A stretch of 64,000 bases of DNA from SZUA-430 sp965227535. GTDB taxonomy: Bacteria; Pseudomonadota; Alphaproteobacteria; Micropepsales; Micropepsaceae. Under the pieces are notes generated by a model. It was not told the origin of the DNA. It did not search any database and saw only the letters and a program-made list of their open reading frames with translations. Below, piece by piece: positions 25,408-34,101 of this stretch (positions are counted from its first letter, which is position 1; every line of letters begins with the position of its first letter). The position numbers and the translations under genes were made by a program. The stretch lies in assembly GCA_965227535.1 (NCBI GenBank), contig OZ245761.1:3968001-4032000 (forward strand), in the 5' to 3' direction.

Positions 25408-25917
25408 TCACTCTTGGAGTGCGCTCTGCCTCTTCATCGTCAGCTTCACGTAGCCGAGGCGCACGCCAAACTTGGAAACGACGGCCTTGTTGATGATGGT
25501 GTTGTCGTCTTCGAAGAACAGAACGTCCTGAAATCGAGGCTTCAGGCGCCCGAATCCGGCCGGAAGCAGCGCGTGGTACGAGAGCCTCACACTCTTCCCG
25601 TCCTGACGCACATCGGCTGCCCCCACGACGTCCTCCCGCGTTCCGGAATAGACGCCGTCTGCAAGTTTGGTGAACCGCCAGGTCTTTCGCTCTTTGGCGC
25701 CAGTCGCAAAAACGAAGTCCTCGACCAGCGTTAGAGCGACTCCATCCCAAGCGCCGTCGATGGAAACCGTGAACTTGACCTCTTGCCCCGCCAGCGGGAC
25801 AACAAATACACCGTCGCACACGGTGCGACCGACGAGAGCCCGCTCAAGCACGAGGCGCCTTTCAGTCGTCGGATAAGGAATTTCCGGCTTACTCGCTACT
25901 ACGAACCAGTCCGCCAT
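25408..25917 (-). CDS. DUF3833 family protein
   Basis: The 169-aa soluble protein matches the DUF3833 pattern by eye: LALVEDF-like beta strands (ALTLVEDFVFATG), RKTWRFTKLADGVYSGTRED, VVGAADV, a YHALLP strand, FFEDDNTIINKA and KFGVRLGYVKLT. It reads as a beta-rich lipocalin-like barrel. The function of the family is unknown. The start at 25917 (MADWFVVASK) avoids an upstream basic stretch beginning at 25968. No signal peptide or lipobox is visible in this start. It converges with hemC, leaving 24 nt between stops. Confidence 0.68.
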   Translation of the reverse strand: MADWFVVASKPEIPYPTTERRLVLERALVGRTVCDGVFVVPLAGQEVKFTVSIDGAWDGVALTLVEDFVFATGAKERKTWRFTKLADGVYSGTREDVVGAADVRQDGKSVRLSYHALLPAGFGRLKPRFQDVLFFEDDNTIINKAVVSKFGVRLGYVKLTMKRQSALQE

Positions 25918-26295
25918 AGCTCCGCCTTTGATCGACAAATGCCGGAGTGACCCTTTCGAACGAACCACAATCGCGTCGTCTGCAATGCTGCGCTGCGTCT
26001 TGCGAAAAGTTGGCAGGATCTAGCTCCGCCTCGACGACAGATCTACGCAGCGGCATTTGTTTTGGATCAGCCCGGTTCAATTGCGGCGATCGGGTGAGCG
26101 CCAGAGCCATGGCGCAATCGAGCCGCGACGCCGCAACGACTCAGTGTCAAAGCGAAGCAGATATCATCGCGAAGTTGATGCGGCCGCGGGCCACTTGATG
26201 GAGTATTCGCCCGCGACATAACATACGGCCAGCGTCCTGCACGACCTCGCGGTAGACCGACGTTAGTGCTCGTGTCCTCCAGAGACGCGCTCTAC
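25918..26295. other. Intergenic region without a recognisable gene
   Basis: This 378-nt gap holds only short frames of up to about 83 codons on either strand, none with a family resemblance, a convincing ribosome site or a hydrophobic segment. No hairpin with a T run or known operator was seen. It separates DUF3833 and msrA, both leftward, so it must contain the DUF3833 promoter and the end of the msrA transcript. Confidence 0.5.
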
Positions 26296-26802
26296 CTACT
26301 TCGCTCCTCGGACAGGTAGCCGCCATCCTGGCCGCACAAAGTGGCACGTATAGCCGTGTGGGATTCGCTCCAAATAATCCTGATGCTCGGGCTCGGCTTC
26401 CCAGAACTCGCTCGCGGGCGTCACCTCCGTGACCACCTTGCCCGGCCAGAGACCGGATGCCTCAACGTCGGCGATAGTGTCCAAAGCGACGCGCTTTTGT
26501 TCGTCGCTCACGGTGAAGATGGCAGACCGGTAGCTCGCCCCGACGTCGTTTCCCTGGCGGTTCAACGTTGTCGGATCGTGGATCTGAAAGAAGAACTCAA
26601 GAATCTCGCGATAGCTGATTTTCGACGGATCGAAGATGATCTCGATCGCTTCCGCGTGCGTGCCGTGATTGCGATAGGTCGCGTTCTTCACGTCGCCGCC
26701 GCTGTAACCGACGCGGGTAGAAATCACGCCGGGACGTTTGCGGATCAGATCCTGCATGCCCCAAAAGCAACCCCCTGCAAGGACTGCGCGTTCTCGTTCC
26801 AT
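26296..26802 (-). CDS. msrA: Peptide-methionine (S)-S-oxide reductase
   Basis: The 168-aa enzyme repairs S-methionine sulfoxide in proteins. The active-site motif GGCFWG lies at residues 10-15, with the nucleophilic cysteine at 12, followed by GVISTRVGYSGG and YRNHGTHAEAIEI, EFFFQIHDPTTLNRQGNDVG and YRSAIF. The start at 26802 is set by an AGGAGG site 8 nt upstream; the frame open to 26832 is not needed. No signal peptide, so a cytoplasmic enzyme is expected. The tail ends in a basic PVRGAK without further cysteines. Confidence 0.93.
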   Translation of the reverse strand: MERERAVLAGGCFWGMQDLIRKRPGVISTRVGYSGGDVKNATYRNHGTHAEAIEIIFDPSKISYREILEFFFQIHDPTTLNRQGNDVGASYRSAIFTVSDEQKRVALDTIADVEASGLWPGKVVTEVTPASEFWEAEPEHQDYLERIPHGYTCHFVRPGWRLPVRGAK

Positions 26803-27078
26803 CCGACATCCTCCTGACTCTGTCCCGAACAATCAGATCACCCTGCACCGCAAGGGGTCCAATAAACGATGGTATCAGGCGAGGCGCCTTCGCGCTCAAT
26901 TCGATCAGACACGTGAGCGCGGGTACCGCCAGACACGAAGGCTCGGCAATTCCGCCTGCAGCCATAGCCGCACCGTATCGAACTCCTGCTTCACCGGTAT
27001 TGGCGCATTTCGGCGCCGGGCGGCATCGTTTGGGCTGAGACCTCGGCATGACCGAGGCCGCCAAACCGGGAGATTCCA

Positions 27079-27285
27079 ATGCGCATCACGTTCCCCAGGC
27101 TCTGTATCACGTCCATTCTTTCGCTCGCCCTCATGCTCGCCATGCACTGGACCGGCCGTGCCGCGTCCGCGGTCGACGACGGCAACGTTCGCGTCACAAA
27201 AAGCGCCTATACGGTCGACGAAACCATCGGCCACGCGAAGCGCGGCGTGACGGCGCCGATCGTGTCGCCCATCGCATCCCGCTAA
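27079..27285 (+). pseudogene. Short exported peptide, likely a DUF302 remnant
   Basis: The 68-codon frame has a clear signal peptide (basic MRITFPR, hydrophobic ILSLALMLAMHW, AAS-A cut site) and a GGGAGA site 6 nt upstream. The mature part, VTKSAYTVDETIGHAKRGV, resembles the first strand and helix of DUF302 proteins, which normally run about 130 residues further. Here the frame ends after PIVSPIASR. It could be a truncated DUF302 gene or a small exported protein in its own right. It lies 23 nt before the YHS-domain gene. Confidence 0.45.
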
Positions 27286-27308
27286 GCCCCAACAATCAGG
27301 AGACCACC

Positions 27309-27764
27309 ATGCCCATCCTTAAATCCGCAACCGCCGCGCTTCTCGCGCTCATGCTGACGGCGTTCACCGCCCAGGCGCGTTCGAACGAAATCTATACCGG
27401 AACTTTCTCATCGCTCGCCGTCGGCGGCTACGACACCGTTGCCTACTTCAAGCAAGGCAAACCCGTCGTCGGCAAAGCCGACTTCGCGACCGACTACAAA
27501 GGCGCGACGTGGCGTTTTGCGTCGAAGGAAAACCTCGACGCGTTCAAGGCACAACCCACCGCCTACGCGCCGCAATACGGCGGATACTGCTCATGGGCGA
27601 TCGCGCAGAACTACACGGCGTCGGGAGATCCGTTGGTGTGGAAGATCGTCGATGGCCGCCTCTACCTGAACTACGACCGCGACGTGCAGGCAAAGTGGGA
27701 GAAGGACATCCCCGGCTTCATCGCCAGCGCGAACAAGAACTGGCCCGGCGCCCTCGACCACTAA
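27309..27764 (+). CDS. Exported YHS-domain protein
   Basis: The 151-aa protein has a signal peptide (MPILKSATAALLALMLTAF, cut after AQA) and a single YHS-like domain: AVGGYDTVAYFKQGKPVVGK, ATWRFASKENLDAFKAQP, YAPQYGGYCSWAIAQ and PLVWKIVDGRLYLNYD. YHS domains of this type are found in periplasmic proteins that may bind metal; the role is not established. The start at 27309 is preceded by AGGAGA. A GC-rich hairpin follows the stop at 27777-27798. Confidence 0.8.
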   Translation: MPILKSATAALLALMLTAFTAQARSNEIYTGTFSSLAVGGYDTVAYFKQGKPVVGKADFATDYKGATWRFASKENLDAFKAQPTAYAPQYGGYCSWAIAQNYTASGDPLVWKIVDGRLYLNYDRDVQAKWEKDIPGFIASANKNWPGALDH

Positions 27765-27776
27765 GCGCCAGCGAAG

Positions 27777-27798
27777 GAGCCCGCGATCGCGCGGGCTC
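27777..27798 (+). terminator. GC-rich hairpin after the YHS gene
   Basis: A perfect 9-bp stem (27777-27785 with 27790-27798) with a 4-nt loop lies 12 nt after the stop codon. There is no T run, so it may be an mRNA 3' stabiliser or a weak terminator. The TPR gene starts 25 nt later. Confidence 0.45.
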
Positions 27799-27823
27799 TC
27801 CCTCACCCCCAAGGACACCCATC

Positions 27824-29176
27824 ATGCCGCGCGACGCCTACGACCTGGACGTCACAACGAGCAGTCCCGCGACCATCGACGCGATCAACGTCTACACGGC
27901 CGATTGGATCGGCTACGGCACGCGCCTGAAGACGATCATGGCGGCCGCCGACGCCGACGCCGGCAGTGCACTCGCCAACGCCAACGCCGCGGCGCTGCAC
28001 ATGGCGCTGGAAGCGGCCAGCGGTTACGCACCGGCACGCCACTACATCAAGCGCGCAAGAACAGCGGCGCGCGATGCGAACGAACGCGAGAAGATCTTCG
28101 TCGCCGCCGTCGCCGCCTGGTGGCGCGGGGATACGCCGCAGACGCTCGCAACACTGCGCGAACTGACGCGCAAATTCCCCGCCGACATCGCCGCCGCAAA
28201 GTGGGGCCAGTATCACGCCTTCAACCTCGGGCGGCCGGAAGACGTGCTTGGCTTTGCGGAAGATATCGGCCCTGCGCACCAGCGGTCGCCTGAGGCTTGG
28301 GGTATGCGTGCGTTCGGCCTCGAGCAATGCAATCGGCTTGACGAGGCCGAGGAAGCGGGCCGCCGCGCGCTGTCGCTGCGGCGCGCCGAACCGTGGGCGC
28401 AGCACGCCATCGCTCATGTGATGGACGCGCAAGGCCGCCTCGATGAAGGCATCGAGTTCTTGAACGACTACGCGCACACCTGGGACGACCGCAGCATCTT
28501 CATTCGCGAACACAATTATTGGCACTTGGCTCTGATGCATCTGGACCGCGACGAACACGACGCGGCGCTGCAGATCTTCGACCGCCAGCTGTGGGGCGAA
28601 TGGCCGGAGTTCGCGCAGGAGCAAATCGGCGCGATCTCCGCGCTCTGGCGCTTGGAACTCAGAGGCGTCGACGTCGGCGACCGTTGGCAGCCGATTGTCG
28701 ATAAGGTGCTTGCGCGCTGGCACGAGCACATCCTGCCTTTCCACGATATGCACTTTATCTACGCTCTCGCGCGCGGTGGCCGCATGCCGGAAGCGCGTGC
28801 CTTCATCACATCGCTCGCGCGTCGCGGCGATCGCGACGCCACCGGGATTTGGGACAGTGTGGCGCTGCCGCTGTCCCAGGGCCTCGTCGCCTACGCGCAA
28901 GGTAAGTTCGAGCAGGCGGCCAATGTCATCGCGCCATTGTTGCCGCGGCTGCACGTCATCGGCGGCAGTCACGTGCAGCGCGACGTCTTCGTCCAAACGT
29001 GGATCGACGCCGCGCTCAAGGCCGGACAGTACTCAGCCGCCGCCGAGGTGTTGGCGCAGCGCCACAGTGACCGGCCCATCGTCGGCGCTACAAGGCGTGC
29101 GCTCGACCAAGCCCGCCGTGGGAAAGCGCGGGCAGCCGTGCGCAGCAACGATGACGGTCTTTCTATATCGGCATAA
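27824..29176 (+). CDS. TPR-like helical repeat protein
   Basis: The 450-aa protein is almost all alpha-helical, without a signal peptide or membrane segment. Helix pairs with the TPR-like rhythm are visible, for example SPEAWGMRAFGLEQCNRLDEAEEAGRRAL split over two helices and AEPWAQHAIAHVMDAQGRLDEGIEFL. NYWHLALMHLDRDEHDAALQIFD is another. The arrangement recalls the TTC38-like family of unknown function. The start at 27824 follows an AAGGA site and gives MPRDAYDLDVTTSSP. It may be in one transcript with the small membrane proteins that follow after 35 nt. Confidence 0.75.
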   Translation: MPRDAYDLDVTTSSPATIDAINVYTADWIGYGTRLKTIMAAADADAGSALANANAAALHMALEAASGYAPARHYIKRARTAARDANEREKIFVAAVAAWWRGDTPQTLATLRELTRKFPADIAAAKWGQYHAFNLGRPEDVLGFAEDIGPAHQRSPEAWGMRAFGLEQCNRLDEAEEAGRRALSLRRAEPWAQHAIAHVMDAQGRLDEGIEFLNDYAHTWDDRSIFIREHNYWHLALMHLDRDEHDAALQIFDRQLWGEWPEFAQEQIGAISALWRLELRGVDVGDRWQPIVDKVLARWHEHILPFHDMHFIYALARGGRMPEARAFITSLARRGDRDATGIWDSVALPLSQGLVAYAQGKFEQAANVIAPLLPRLHVIGGSHVQRDVFVQTWIDAALKAGQYSAAAEVLAQRHSDRPIVGATRRALDQARRGKARAAVRSNDDGLSISA

Positions 29177-29211
29177 TCACGCCGCATGTACCCTAAGCTT
29201 GAGGAGGACAC

Positions 29212-29436
29212 ATGACCCTAGAGTTGGCGCAAGCCGTGTTGGACGTGGTCGGCGCGTATTTCGCGCTGGGCGCTGCCTTCGCTGTCGTGTTTCTGTCATT
29301 CGGCTTGCGGCGGTTGGATCCAATTGCGGCATCGGGTCCTTTGCGCGTCAAACTGCTGATCGCGCCCGGCATCGTCGCACTTTGGCCGGTGATGTTATCG
29401 ATGTGGCTGTTCGGCGGCGCGCGGAGCGACACGTGA
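29212..29436 (+). CDS. Small two-helix membrane protein (74 aa)
   Basis: The product has two hydrophobic segments: GAYFALGAAFAVVFLSFG after a short polar N-terminus, and APGIVALWPVMLSMWLFGG near the C-terminus. It is preceded by a GGAGGA site and its stop overlaps the next GTG start as GTGA. Its place at the head of the operon with a ferric-reductase/Rieske fusion suggests it is a membrane subunit or assembly partner of that redox unit. No family is recognised. Confidence 0.7.
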   Translation: MTLELAQAVLDVVGAYFALGAAFAVVFLSFGLRRLDPIAASGPLRVKLLIAPGIVALWPVMLSMWLFGGARSDT

Positions 29437-29561
29437 AGCGATCACAACGCCGTTTCCACGCCAACATCTGGCCGGTCATCGCCATCGTCATGCTGGCGAC
29501 AGTCGCGGTGGCGGTCGTCGTGCGCGAGCATCCCGCGCCACCCGCTGTCGAGGCGCGCTGA
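29433..29561 (+). CDS. Tiny single-pass membrane protein (42 aa)
   Basis: A GTG at 29433 overlaps the previous stop by 4 nt, and the TGA at 29559-29561 overlaps the next ATG by 1 nt. The 42-aa product has a basic N-terminus (KRSQRRFH), one helix (IWPVIAIVMLATVAVAVVV) and a short Pro-rich tail. Positive-inside charge predicts the C-terminus outside. The two-sided overlap is the main evidence that it is a true gene. A structural role in the redox complex is inferred. Confidence 0.68.
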   Translation: MKRSQRRFHANIWPVIAIVMLATVAVAVVVREHPAPPAVEAR

Positions 29562-30604
29562 TGGCCCACGGTTACAAAATGGTGCAGTGGAACGCGTTCA
29601 AGACGCGCTACGACGCCGTCTTGCTGCTTGGCATTGCGGCGTACCTCTCTGTCTTCGTCGCCGTCACGCATTTCACTTTTGCGCCCGATCAGGCGATGAC
29701 GCTGATCCAGGTGCTGATCCGTGCCTTCGGCTCTTGCTCTTTCGGTCTGTTGACGTTGATCCTCATGATCGGACCGCTGGCCCGCCTGTCGCCGCGCTTC
29801 CTGCCGCTGCTCTACAATCGCAGACACCTGGGCGTTGCCTGTTTCCTGCTTGCGCTCGTGCATGCCGCACTCGCGATCGTTTGGTACCAAGGCTTCTCCG
29901 ACGTCAACCCGTTCCTGGCGCTTCTCATCTCGAACCCGCGCTACACGTCGATCGACGGTTTCCCGTTCGAGTCGCTCGGTGCAGTCGCCATAGCCATCCT
30001 CTTCGTCATGGCCGCGACCAGCCACGATTTCTGGAACACGAACCTCGGACCGAGGTTCTGGAAGACGCTGCACATGGGTGTGTATGTCGCCTATGCGCTG
30101 CTCGTCGCGCACATCGCGCTCGGCGTCATCCAATCCGAAAAGAGCCCCGTCTACATCGCGTTGCTGGCGGCCGCGGTTGCCGGCGTTGCCGGCCTGCACA
30201 TGCTGACCGGCACACGCGAGCGCGAACGTGACCTCGCCCCGGATAGTGAAGCCGAGGGCTGGATCAAAGTCGGCGCGGCGCGCGACATGCCGGACAACCG
30301 TGCGCGCATCGTCGTGCCGCCGCAGGGCGAACGCATCGCCGTATTCCGTTATGGCAATAAGGTTTCCGCGGTCTCGAATGTCTGCCGCCATCAAGGCGGA
30401 CCGCTGGGCGAGGGCCGCATCGTCGATGGCTGCATCGTCTGTCCTTGGCACGGCTTCCAGTATCGGCCGGAGTCCGGGACGTCGCCGCCGCCGTTCGACG
30501 AGAAGATTGCGACCTATCGCACCAAGATCGAAGGCGGCGTCGTCTACGTGCACGCGACGGCGATGGCGCCCGGCACCACCGTCGCCCCGTCGATCATCGT
30601 TTAG
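29561..30604 (+). CDS. Ferric-reductase-like membrane domain fused to a Rieske domain
   Basis: The 347-aa protein has six or so membrane helices in residues 20-215 with histidines suited to haem binding (RRHLGVACFLLALVHAAL, KTLHMGVYVAYALLVAHIAL), as in the ferric reductase/MsrQ/YedZ superfamily. The C-terminal part (from about 235) is a Rieske 2Fe-2S domain with CRHQGG near residue 274 and CPWHGFQY near 293. It probably transfers electrons across the membrane through haem to the 2Fe-2S cluster; partner and substrate are unknown. It is translationally coupled to two small membrane genes. Confidence 0.85.
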   Translation: MAHGYKMVQWNAFKTRYDAVLLLGIAAYLSVFVAVTHFTFAPDQAMTLIQVLIRAFGSCSFGLLTLILMIGPLARLSPRFLPLLYNRRHLGVACFLLALVHAALAIVWYQGFSDVNPFLALLISNPRYTSIDGFPFESLGAVAIAILFVMAATSHDFWNTNLGPRFWKTLHMGVYVAYALLVAHIALGVIQSEKSPVYIALLAAAVAGVAGLHMLTGTRERERDLAPDSEAEGWIKVGAARDMPDNRARIVVPPQGERIAVFRYGNKVSAVSNVCRHQGGPLGEGRIVDGCIVCPWHGFQYRPESGTSPPPFDEKIATYRTKIEGGVVYVHATAMAPGTTVAPSIIV

Positions 30605-30613
30605 GAGCCAACC

Positions 30614-31381
30614 ATGGCGCGGCCAAAGGACGACAGCTTCTTTATCGGTTGGGACAAGACGCCGCCCATCGACCGGCGCTTCCTGCTGCTCGCGTCGTTG
30701 GGCCTCGTCGCCGTCGCGGCAGGCGCCGGCGCGCTGATCGCGTCGGAGCAGGCACCGCCCGGCAGCGGCAGCTGGAATCCGGACGACGAGCGCGATTGGG
30801 CCGGCATGCTCGTTCGCGCGCCCTATCCGATGTTGCGCACGCGCGCGATCGACGGCACGGCGCGCACGGCCTATCTCACGTCGTCGAACAAGCTCGGCGT
30901 GCAGAACCGCCTCGGCGCCAGTGCGGATGGACCCGTTATCGTTCGCGGCAGCCTGATCGCGCGCGGCGCCAATGCGATGATCGCCGTTGCCGACGGCGAC
31001 ACGTGGCTTCGTCCCGCGACGGCGGATCAAGCCGGTGCGGGACTCACCGATTGGCTGATCGAGGATCTTGGCGAAGCGACCTACGCGGGCGAAATCCTGG
31101 ATTCCAAATGCTGGTTCGGCGCGATGCAGCCAGGTCAGGGCAAGCCGCACAAATCATGCGCCGCGCTGTGCATTCGCGGCGGCTTGCCGCCCGTGTTCTG
31201 TCCTGAGGCGCTGTGCGGCTCGGCCGCATCCGCGCCGCTTCTGACCGATGCCGACGGCAAACCGCACGACATGGCGCTGCTGCCGCTGGTCGCCGATCCG
31301 GTGCTGGCGCAAGGCCGCATGGTTCAAGTCGGTGACGTCAGGCAATTCCGCGTTGCCCTGAAGGATATCCGCCGCCTGTAA
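30614..31381 (+). CDS. Membrane-anchored Cys-motif protein of the redox operon
   Basis: The 255-aa protein has one N-terminal membrane helix (FLLLASLGLVAVAAGAGAL) and an exported beta-rich domain. A cysteine cluster (DSKCWFGAMQPGQG, then KSCAALCIRGG, then FCPEALCG) falls around residues 160-200 and may bind a metal or form disulfides. Genes with this DSKC...C...C pattern are commonly seen beside ferric-reductase/Rieske genes, by general recollection; no function is assigned. It starts 10 nt after the Rieske fusion stop and faces a convergent gene 6 nt away. Confidence 0.72.
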   Translation: MARPKDDSFFIGWDKTPPIDRRFLLLASLGLVAVAAGAGALIASEQAPPGSGSWNPDDERDWAGMLVRAPYPMLRTRAIDGTARTAYLTSSNKLGVQNRLGASADGPVIVRGSLIARGANAMIAVADGDTWLRPATADQAGAGLTDWLIEDLGEATYAGEILDSKCWFGAMQPGQGKPHKSCAALCIRGGLPPVFCPEALCGSAASAPLLTDADGKPHDMALLPLVADPVLAQGRMVQVGDVRQFRVALKDIRRL

Positions 31382-31387
31382 CCGCGT

Positions 31388-32494
31388 CTATTCCGTCAGC
31401 GGATACTTCGGCCAGAGATTGACCTCGTCGCGGTAGGCGTTGAAGAGATCGCGCAGCCGCGCCGGCTTGTAGCCGCGCCGCGCATTGGCCGCGCCGATCT
31501 CCCACATCGCCGCGTACTGACGCATCAGCGTGCCGTAAGCTTCGCGAAGCGTGGTGTTGCGGTCCCAGATATGCGTCGCTTCCGCGCCGGCGCCGTTGAT
31601 CTCGACGATGCGGAAGTTGCGCCCCGCCTGCAGATCCGCGATCGAGGTAAAGCGCACGTCGAAGCGGCCGAAATAGAACTCCTTCACGTCCTTCGCGATC
31701 GCATCGAACGCATCCGTCATCGCCTCGGTGACGTAAGCATTGCCGTTGCGGAAGATCGTGCCCCGGCTATGGCTGCCGGCAAAGGCGATGCGAAACGGCT
31801 CGCCGGGCTTGAGGATCATCTCGAGACGGTCTCTGTGGCGCGGCAAGTAGATGTGGCTCAAAGGACCGGCGCGCCTGTCGTTCTCGATCAGCTCGCGCAG
31901 CGTCGAGCGGCCGTCGCCATAGACATACGGGAAATACTTCAGCGTCACCGACACGATGCGCCCGCGCGCTTCGGTCGGCTTGCGCACGTAGAAGACGCCG
32001 GCTTCGGCCTCATGATCGACCAGTTCCTGAAACACGATCCGGCGATCGACGGGGAAGTCCGCGATGTAGGCGGCAAGTTCGGCTTCGTTGCGGATGCGGC
32101 GCACCCCGACGCCGCGGCATCCCAGATCCGGCTTCGCCACGAACGGAAACGCAAGGCCCGCGGCTTCGATTTTGTGCAGGGCCCTTGTGGCTGTCGCGTC
32201 TGGAGTTCGCTCAAACACCAGCCACGGCGCAATGAAGCGGCGCGCGTGAGGACCGCTCAGGTCAAAGACCGCGGCCTTCGACTCGCCGATCCATCCGCCC
32301 ATGGGGAACAGCGGATTCGAAACGGTGGGCAACGTGAACCGCCCACCATGCTTGGCGCTGAGCCACAGCCAATAGAGCAGCATCGGCGCATAGAACGTGC
32401 GTTGCGGCCAGAACTCAAAGAACGAGACGGCGGGACCGCTCTGGTCGAGCGGCGGCATGCCCTTGTGCGGTAGCGGCAAGGCTGCGCCGGACAT
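31388..32494 (-). CDS. ATP-grasp domain protein
   Basis: The 368-aa protein shows the ATP-grasp layout: FPFVAKPDLGCRGVGVRR (nucleotide-binding loop), IVFQELVDHEAEAGVFYVR, and late FGRFDVRFTSIADL and NFRIVEINGAGAEATHIWD, with acidic/asparagine Mg ligands. Such enzymes join a carboxylate to an amine using ATP, as in D-Ala-D-Ala ligase, but the substrate here is not evident. It is the last gene of a leftward operon, 12 nt after the DoxX-like gene. Whether the start is at 32494 or residue 13 is open. Confidence 0.72.
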   Translation of the reverse strand: MSGAALPLPHKGMPPLDQSGPAVSFFEFWPQRTFYAPMLLYWLWLSAKHGGRFTLPTVSNPLFPMGGWIGESKAAVFDLSGPHARRFIAPWLVFERTPDATATRALHKIEAAGLAFPFVAKPDLGCRGVGVRRIRNEAELAAYIADFPVDRRIVFQELVDHEAEAGVFYVRKPTEARGRIVSVTLKYFPYVYGDGRSTLRELIENDRRAGPLSHIYLPRHRDRLEMILKPGEPFRIAFAGSHSRGTIFRNGNAYVTEAMTDAFDAIAKDVKEFYFGRFDVRFTSIADLQAGRNFRIVEINGAGAEATHIWDRNTTLREAYGTLMRQYAAMWEIGAANARRGYKPARLRDLFNAYRDEVNLWPKYPLTE

Positions 32495-32506
32495 CGCGAT
32501 CTTCTC

Positions 32507-32956
32507 CTACATTCGCATCGGTTGTTGTTGTCCGGACACGAACGCGAGAAGAGCCGCCACCTTCGCGCGTTCGATCCAGAGAATAACCGCGCTCGCGATC
32601 CAGACACCGCAGGCGAGCGTGAAGAGCAAACCGCCGTCACCCATGATCTCAACACCCAGCGGCGTGAAGAGGTGGAAGACAATCGCGCCGGATATGATGC
32701 CGAGCGCCATGCCGGCGCCGAAGATGCGCGTGCGCGGAATGAAGAGCAGGATCGACGCCACAAGCTCGCATGAGCCGATAAAGAAGCGGCCGAACGGCTC
32801 GAACAGGCCGATGCCGGACCAGTCGCGCAAGGTTGAGAAGATGAAGATGCTCTCCACCGATCCCGTGAACTTGAAGAACAGAGATTGGACGAACACGAAG
32901 GCGATGTAGGCCGACAAGACGAACAGGACGATCGATCTAGTGCGGGTGGTCGTCAT
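32507..32956 (-). CDS. DoxX-like membrane protein
   Basis: The 149-aa product has four membrane helices (IVLFVLSAYIAFVFVQSLFF, a second with GSCELVASILLFIP, a third with ALGIISGAIVFHLF, a fourth with LLFTLACGVWIASAVIL). The pattern with KFTGS after helix 1 and CELVAS fits DoxX/MauE-like proteins. Its start overlaps the patatin stop as ATGA, so the two are coupled. The role in the operon is unknown. Confidence 0.72.
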   Translation of the reverse strand: MTTTRTRSIVLFVLSAYIAFVFVQSLFFKFTGSVESIFIFSTLRDWSGIGLFEPFGRFFIGSCELVASILLFIPRTRIFGAGMALGIISGAIVFHLFTPLGVEIMGDGGLLFTLACGVWIASAVILWIERAKVAALLAFVSGQQQPMRM

Positions 32957-34101
32957 GGCGTTTCTCCTTGGGTTTTCGGTTGCGTGCGGACGCCGTTGTG
33001 GCGGTAGGCCGCTTGACGTTTGATGCGCGCACCGTCGAGCGCATCATCGTCGCCCTGGAACAGATTGCGGATGTTCAGCGTCGACTTGTTGCCGAGATCG
33101 GCCGCGTGCGCCGTGATCCACCGGTCGGCCGCGGCTCGGCCCTTGGCGAACAGCATGTCCAAAAACTCATGCTCGGTGTTCATCTTGGACGATGCGCCGA
33201 GCGCCGACAGCGACATCTCGTCTTCGACCATGTGAACCAAAACGCGGCGGTAGCCCGTGCCTTCGAGACGGCCCTCCTCCATCAGATTGGTGACGAAATC
33301 GATGGTCCGCAGTTCGCGCAGCAGCGAGGCGTTGAACGTGATCTCGTTGACCCGGTTCAGAATGTCGCGCGCGGTACGCGGCACGCCCATGCGCCGGATC
33401 GGATTGATCTGCACGAGCATCACGTCGTCGCTGCTCGAATGTTCGAACAGCGGCCACAACGGCGGATTGCCCATATAGCCGCCGTCCCAGTAGGGCGTCC
33501 CGTCGATGATCACCGACTGAAACAGGAAGGGCAGGCACGCCGACGCCAGAACGTGATCGACACCCAACTCCTTGCTCTCGAACACCTTCGTGCGGCCAGT
33601 CTCGACGTTGGTCGCCGACACGAACAGCTTCAACATGCTGGCGCGCACGCGATCGAAATCGACGTGCTTCTTCAGCAGGTCGCGCAAGGGATGCGCGTTG
33701 AACGGATTAAGGTCGTACGGGCTCGCAACGCGCGACAACACGTCGAACCACAGATACGCCGGTGAGGAGTCCAGACTCCAGCCGCCGCGCAGCGCCTCAA
33801 ACGGTGTCCGCCGCAGCAGACCGTATTTTCCGGCGTCCGAGATCGCATGCCAAAACCGGTTCAGCGTCTCTCGCGCGTGTTCCTTGTCGCCCGCCGCCAA
33901 GCCGTCGGCGAGCACGACCGCGTTGACCGCGCCGGCGGACGCGCCTGTGATCGCCTCGATCTCGATGTACGGATCTTCGAGCAGCCGGTCGAGCACACCC
34001 CATGTGAACGCGCCATGCGACCCGCCGCCTTGAAGCGCGAGATTGATCCGCTTCACGCCACCGTTCGCGGAGCCGTTGGCCTTTGGTTGAGTCTTGCTCA
34101 T
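32953..34101 (-). CDS. Patatin-like phospholipase
   Basis: The 382-aa protein has the patatin acyl-hydrolase signatures: the oxyanion loop QGGGSHGAFTWG (residues 25-35), the nucleophile motif GASAG (Ser55), and the aspartate of the dyad in YWDGGYMGNP. The C-terminal part (from about residue 230) resembles the DUF3734 extension seen in proteobacterial homologues. In several alphaproteobacteria such genes accompany 3-hydroxybutyrate dehydrogenase and polyhydroxyalkanoate metabolism, which suits the upstream gene. The start at 34101 overlaps the preceding small gene as ATGA. Confidence 0.87.
   Translation of the reverse strand: MSKTQPKANGSANGGVKRINLALQGGGSHGAFTWGVLDRLLEDPYIEIEAITGASAGAVNAVVLADGLAAGDKEHARETLNRFWHAISDAGKYGLLRRTPFEALRGGWSLDSSPAYLWFDVLSRVASPYDLNPFNAHPLRDLLKKHVDFDRVRASMLKLFVSATNVETGRTKVFESKELGVDHVLASACLPFLFQSVIIDGTPYWDGGYMGNPPLWPLFEHSSSDDVMLVQINPIRRMGVPRTARDILNRVNEITFNASLLRELRTIDFVTNLMEEGRLEGTGYRRVLVHMVEDEMSLSALGASSKMNTEHEFLDMLFAKGRAAADRWITAHAADLGNKSTLNIRNLFQGDDDALDGARIKRQAAYRHNGVRTQPKTQGETP

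Noticed and set aside
27040..27064. Small hairpin (cctcgg...ccgagg) before the DUF302-like peptide
   Set aside because: A 6-bp stem with no T run and no conserved context; too weak to call a terminator or riboswitch.
29348..31150. 600-codon minus-strand frame opposite the ferric-reductase/Rieske genes
   Set aside because: It is antisense to genes with clear domains and start/stop coupling; the product is Arg/Asp-rich and shows no known fold.
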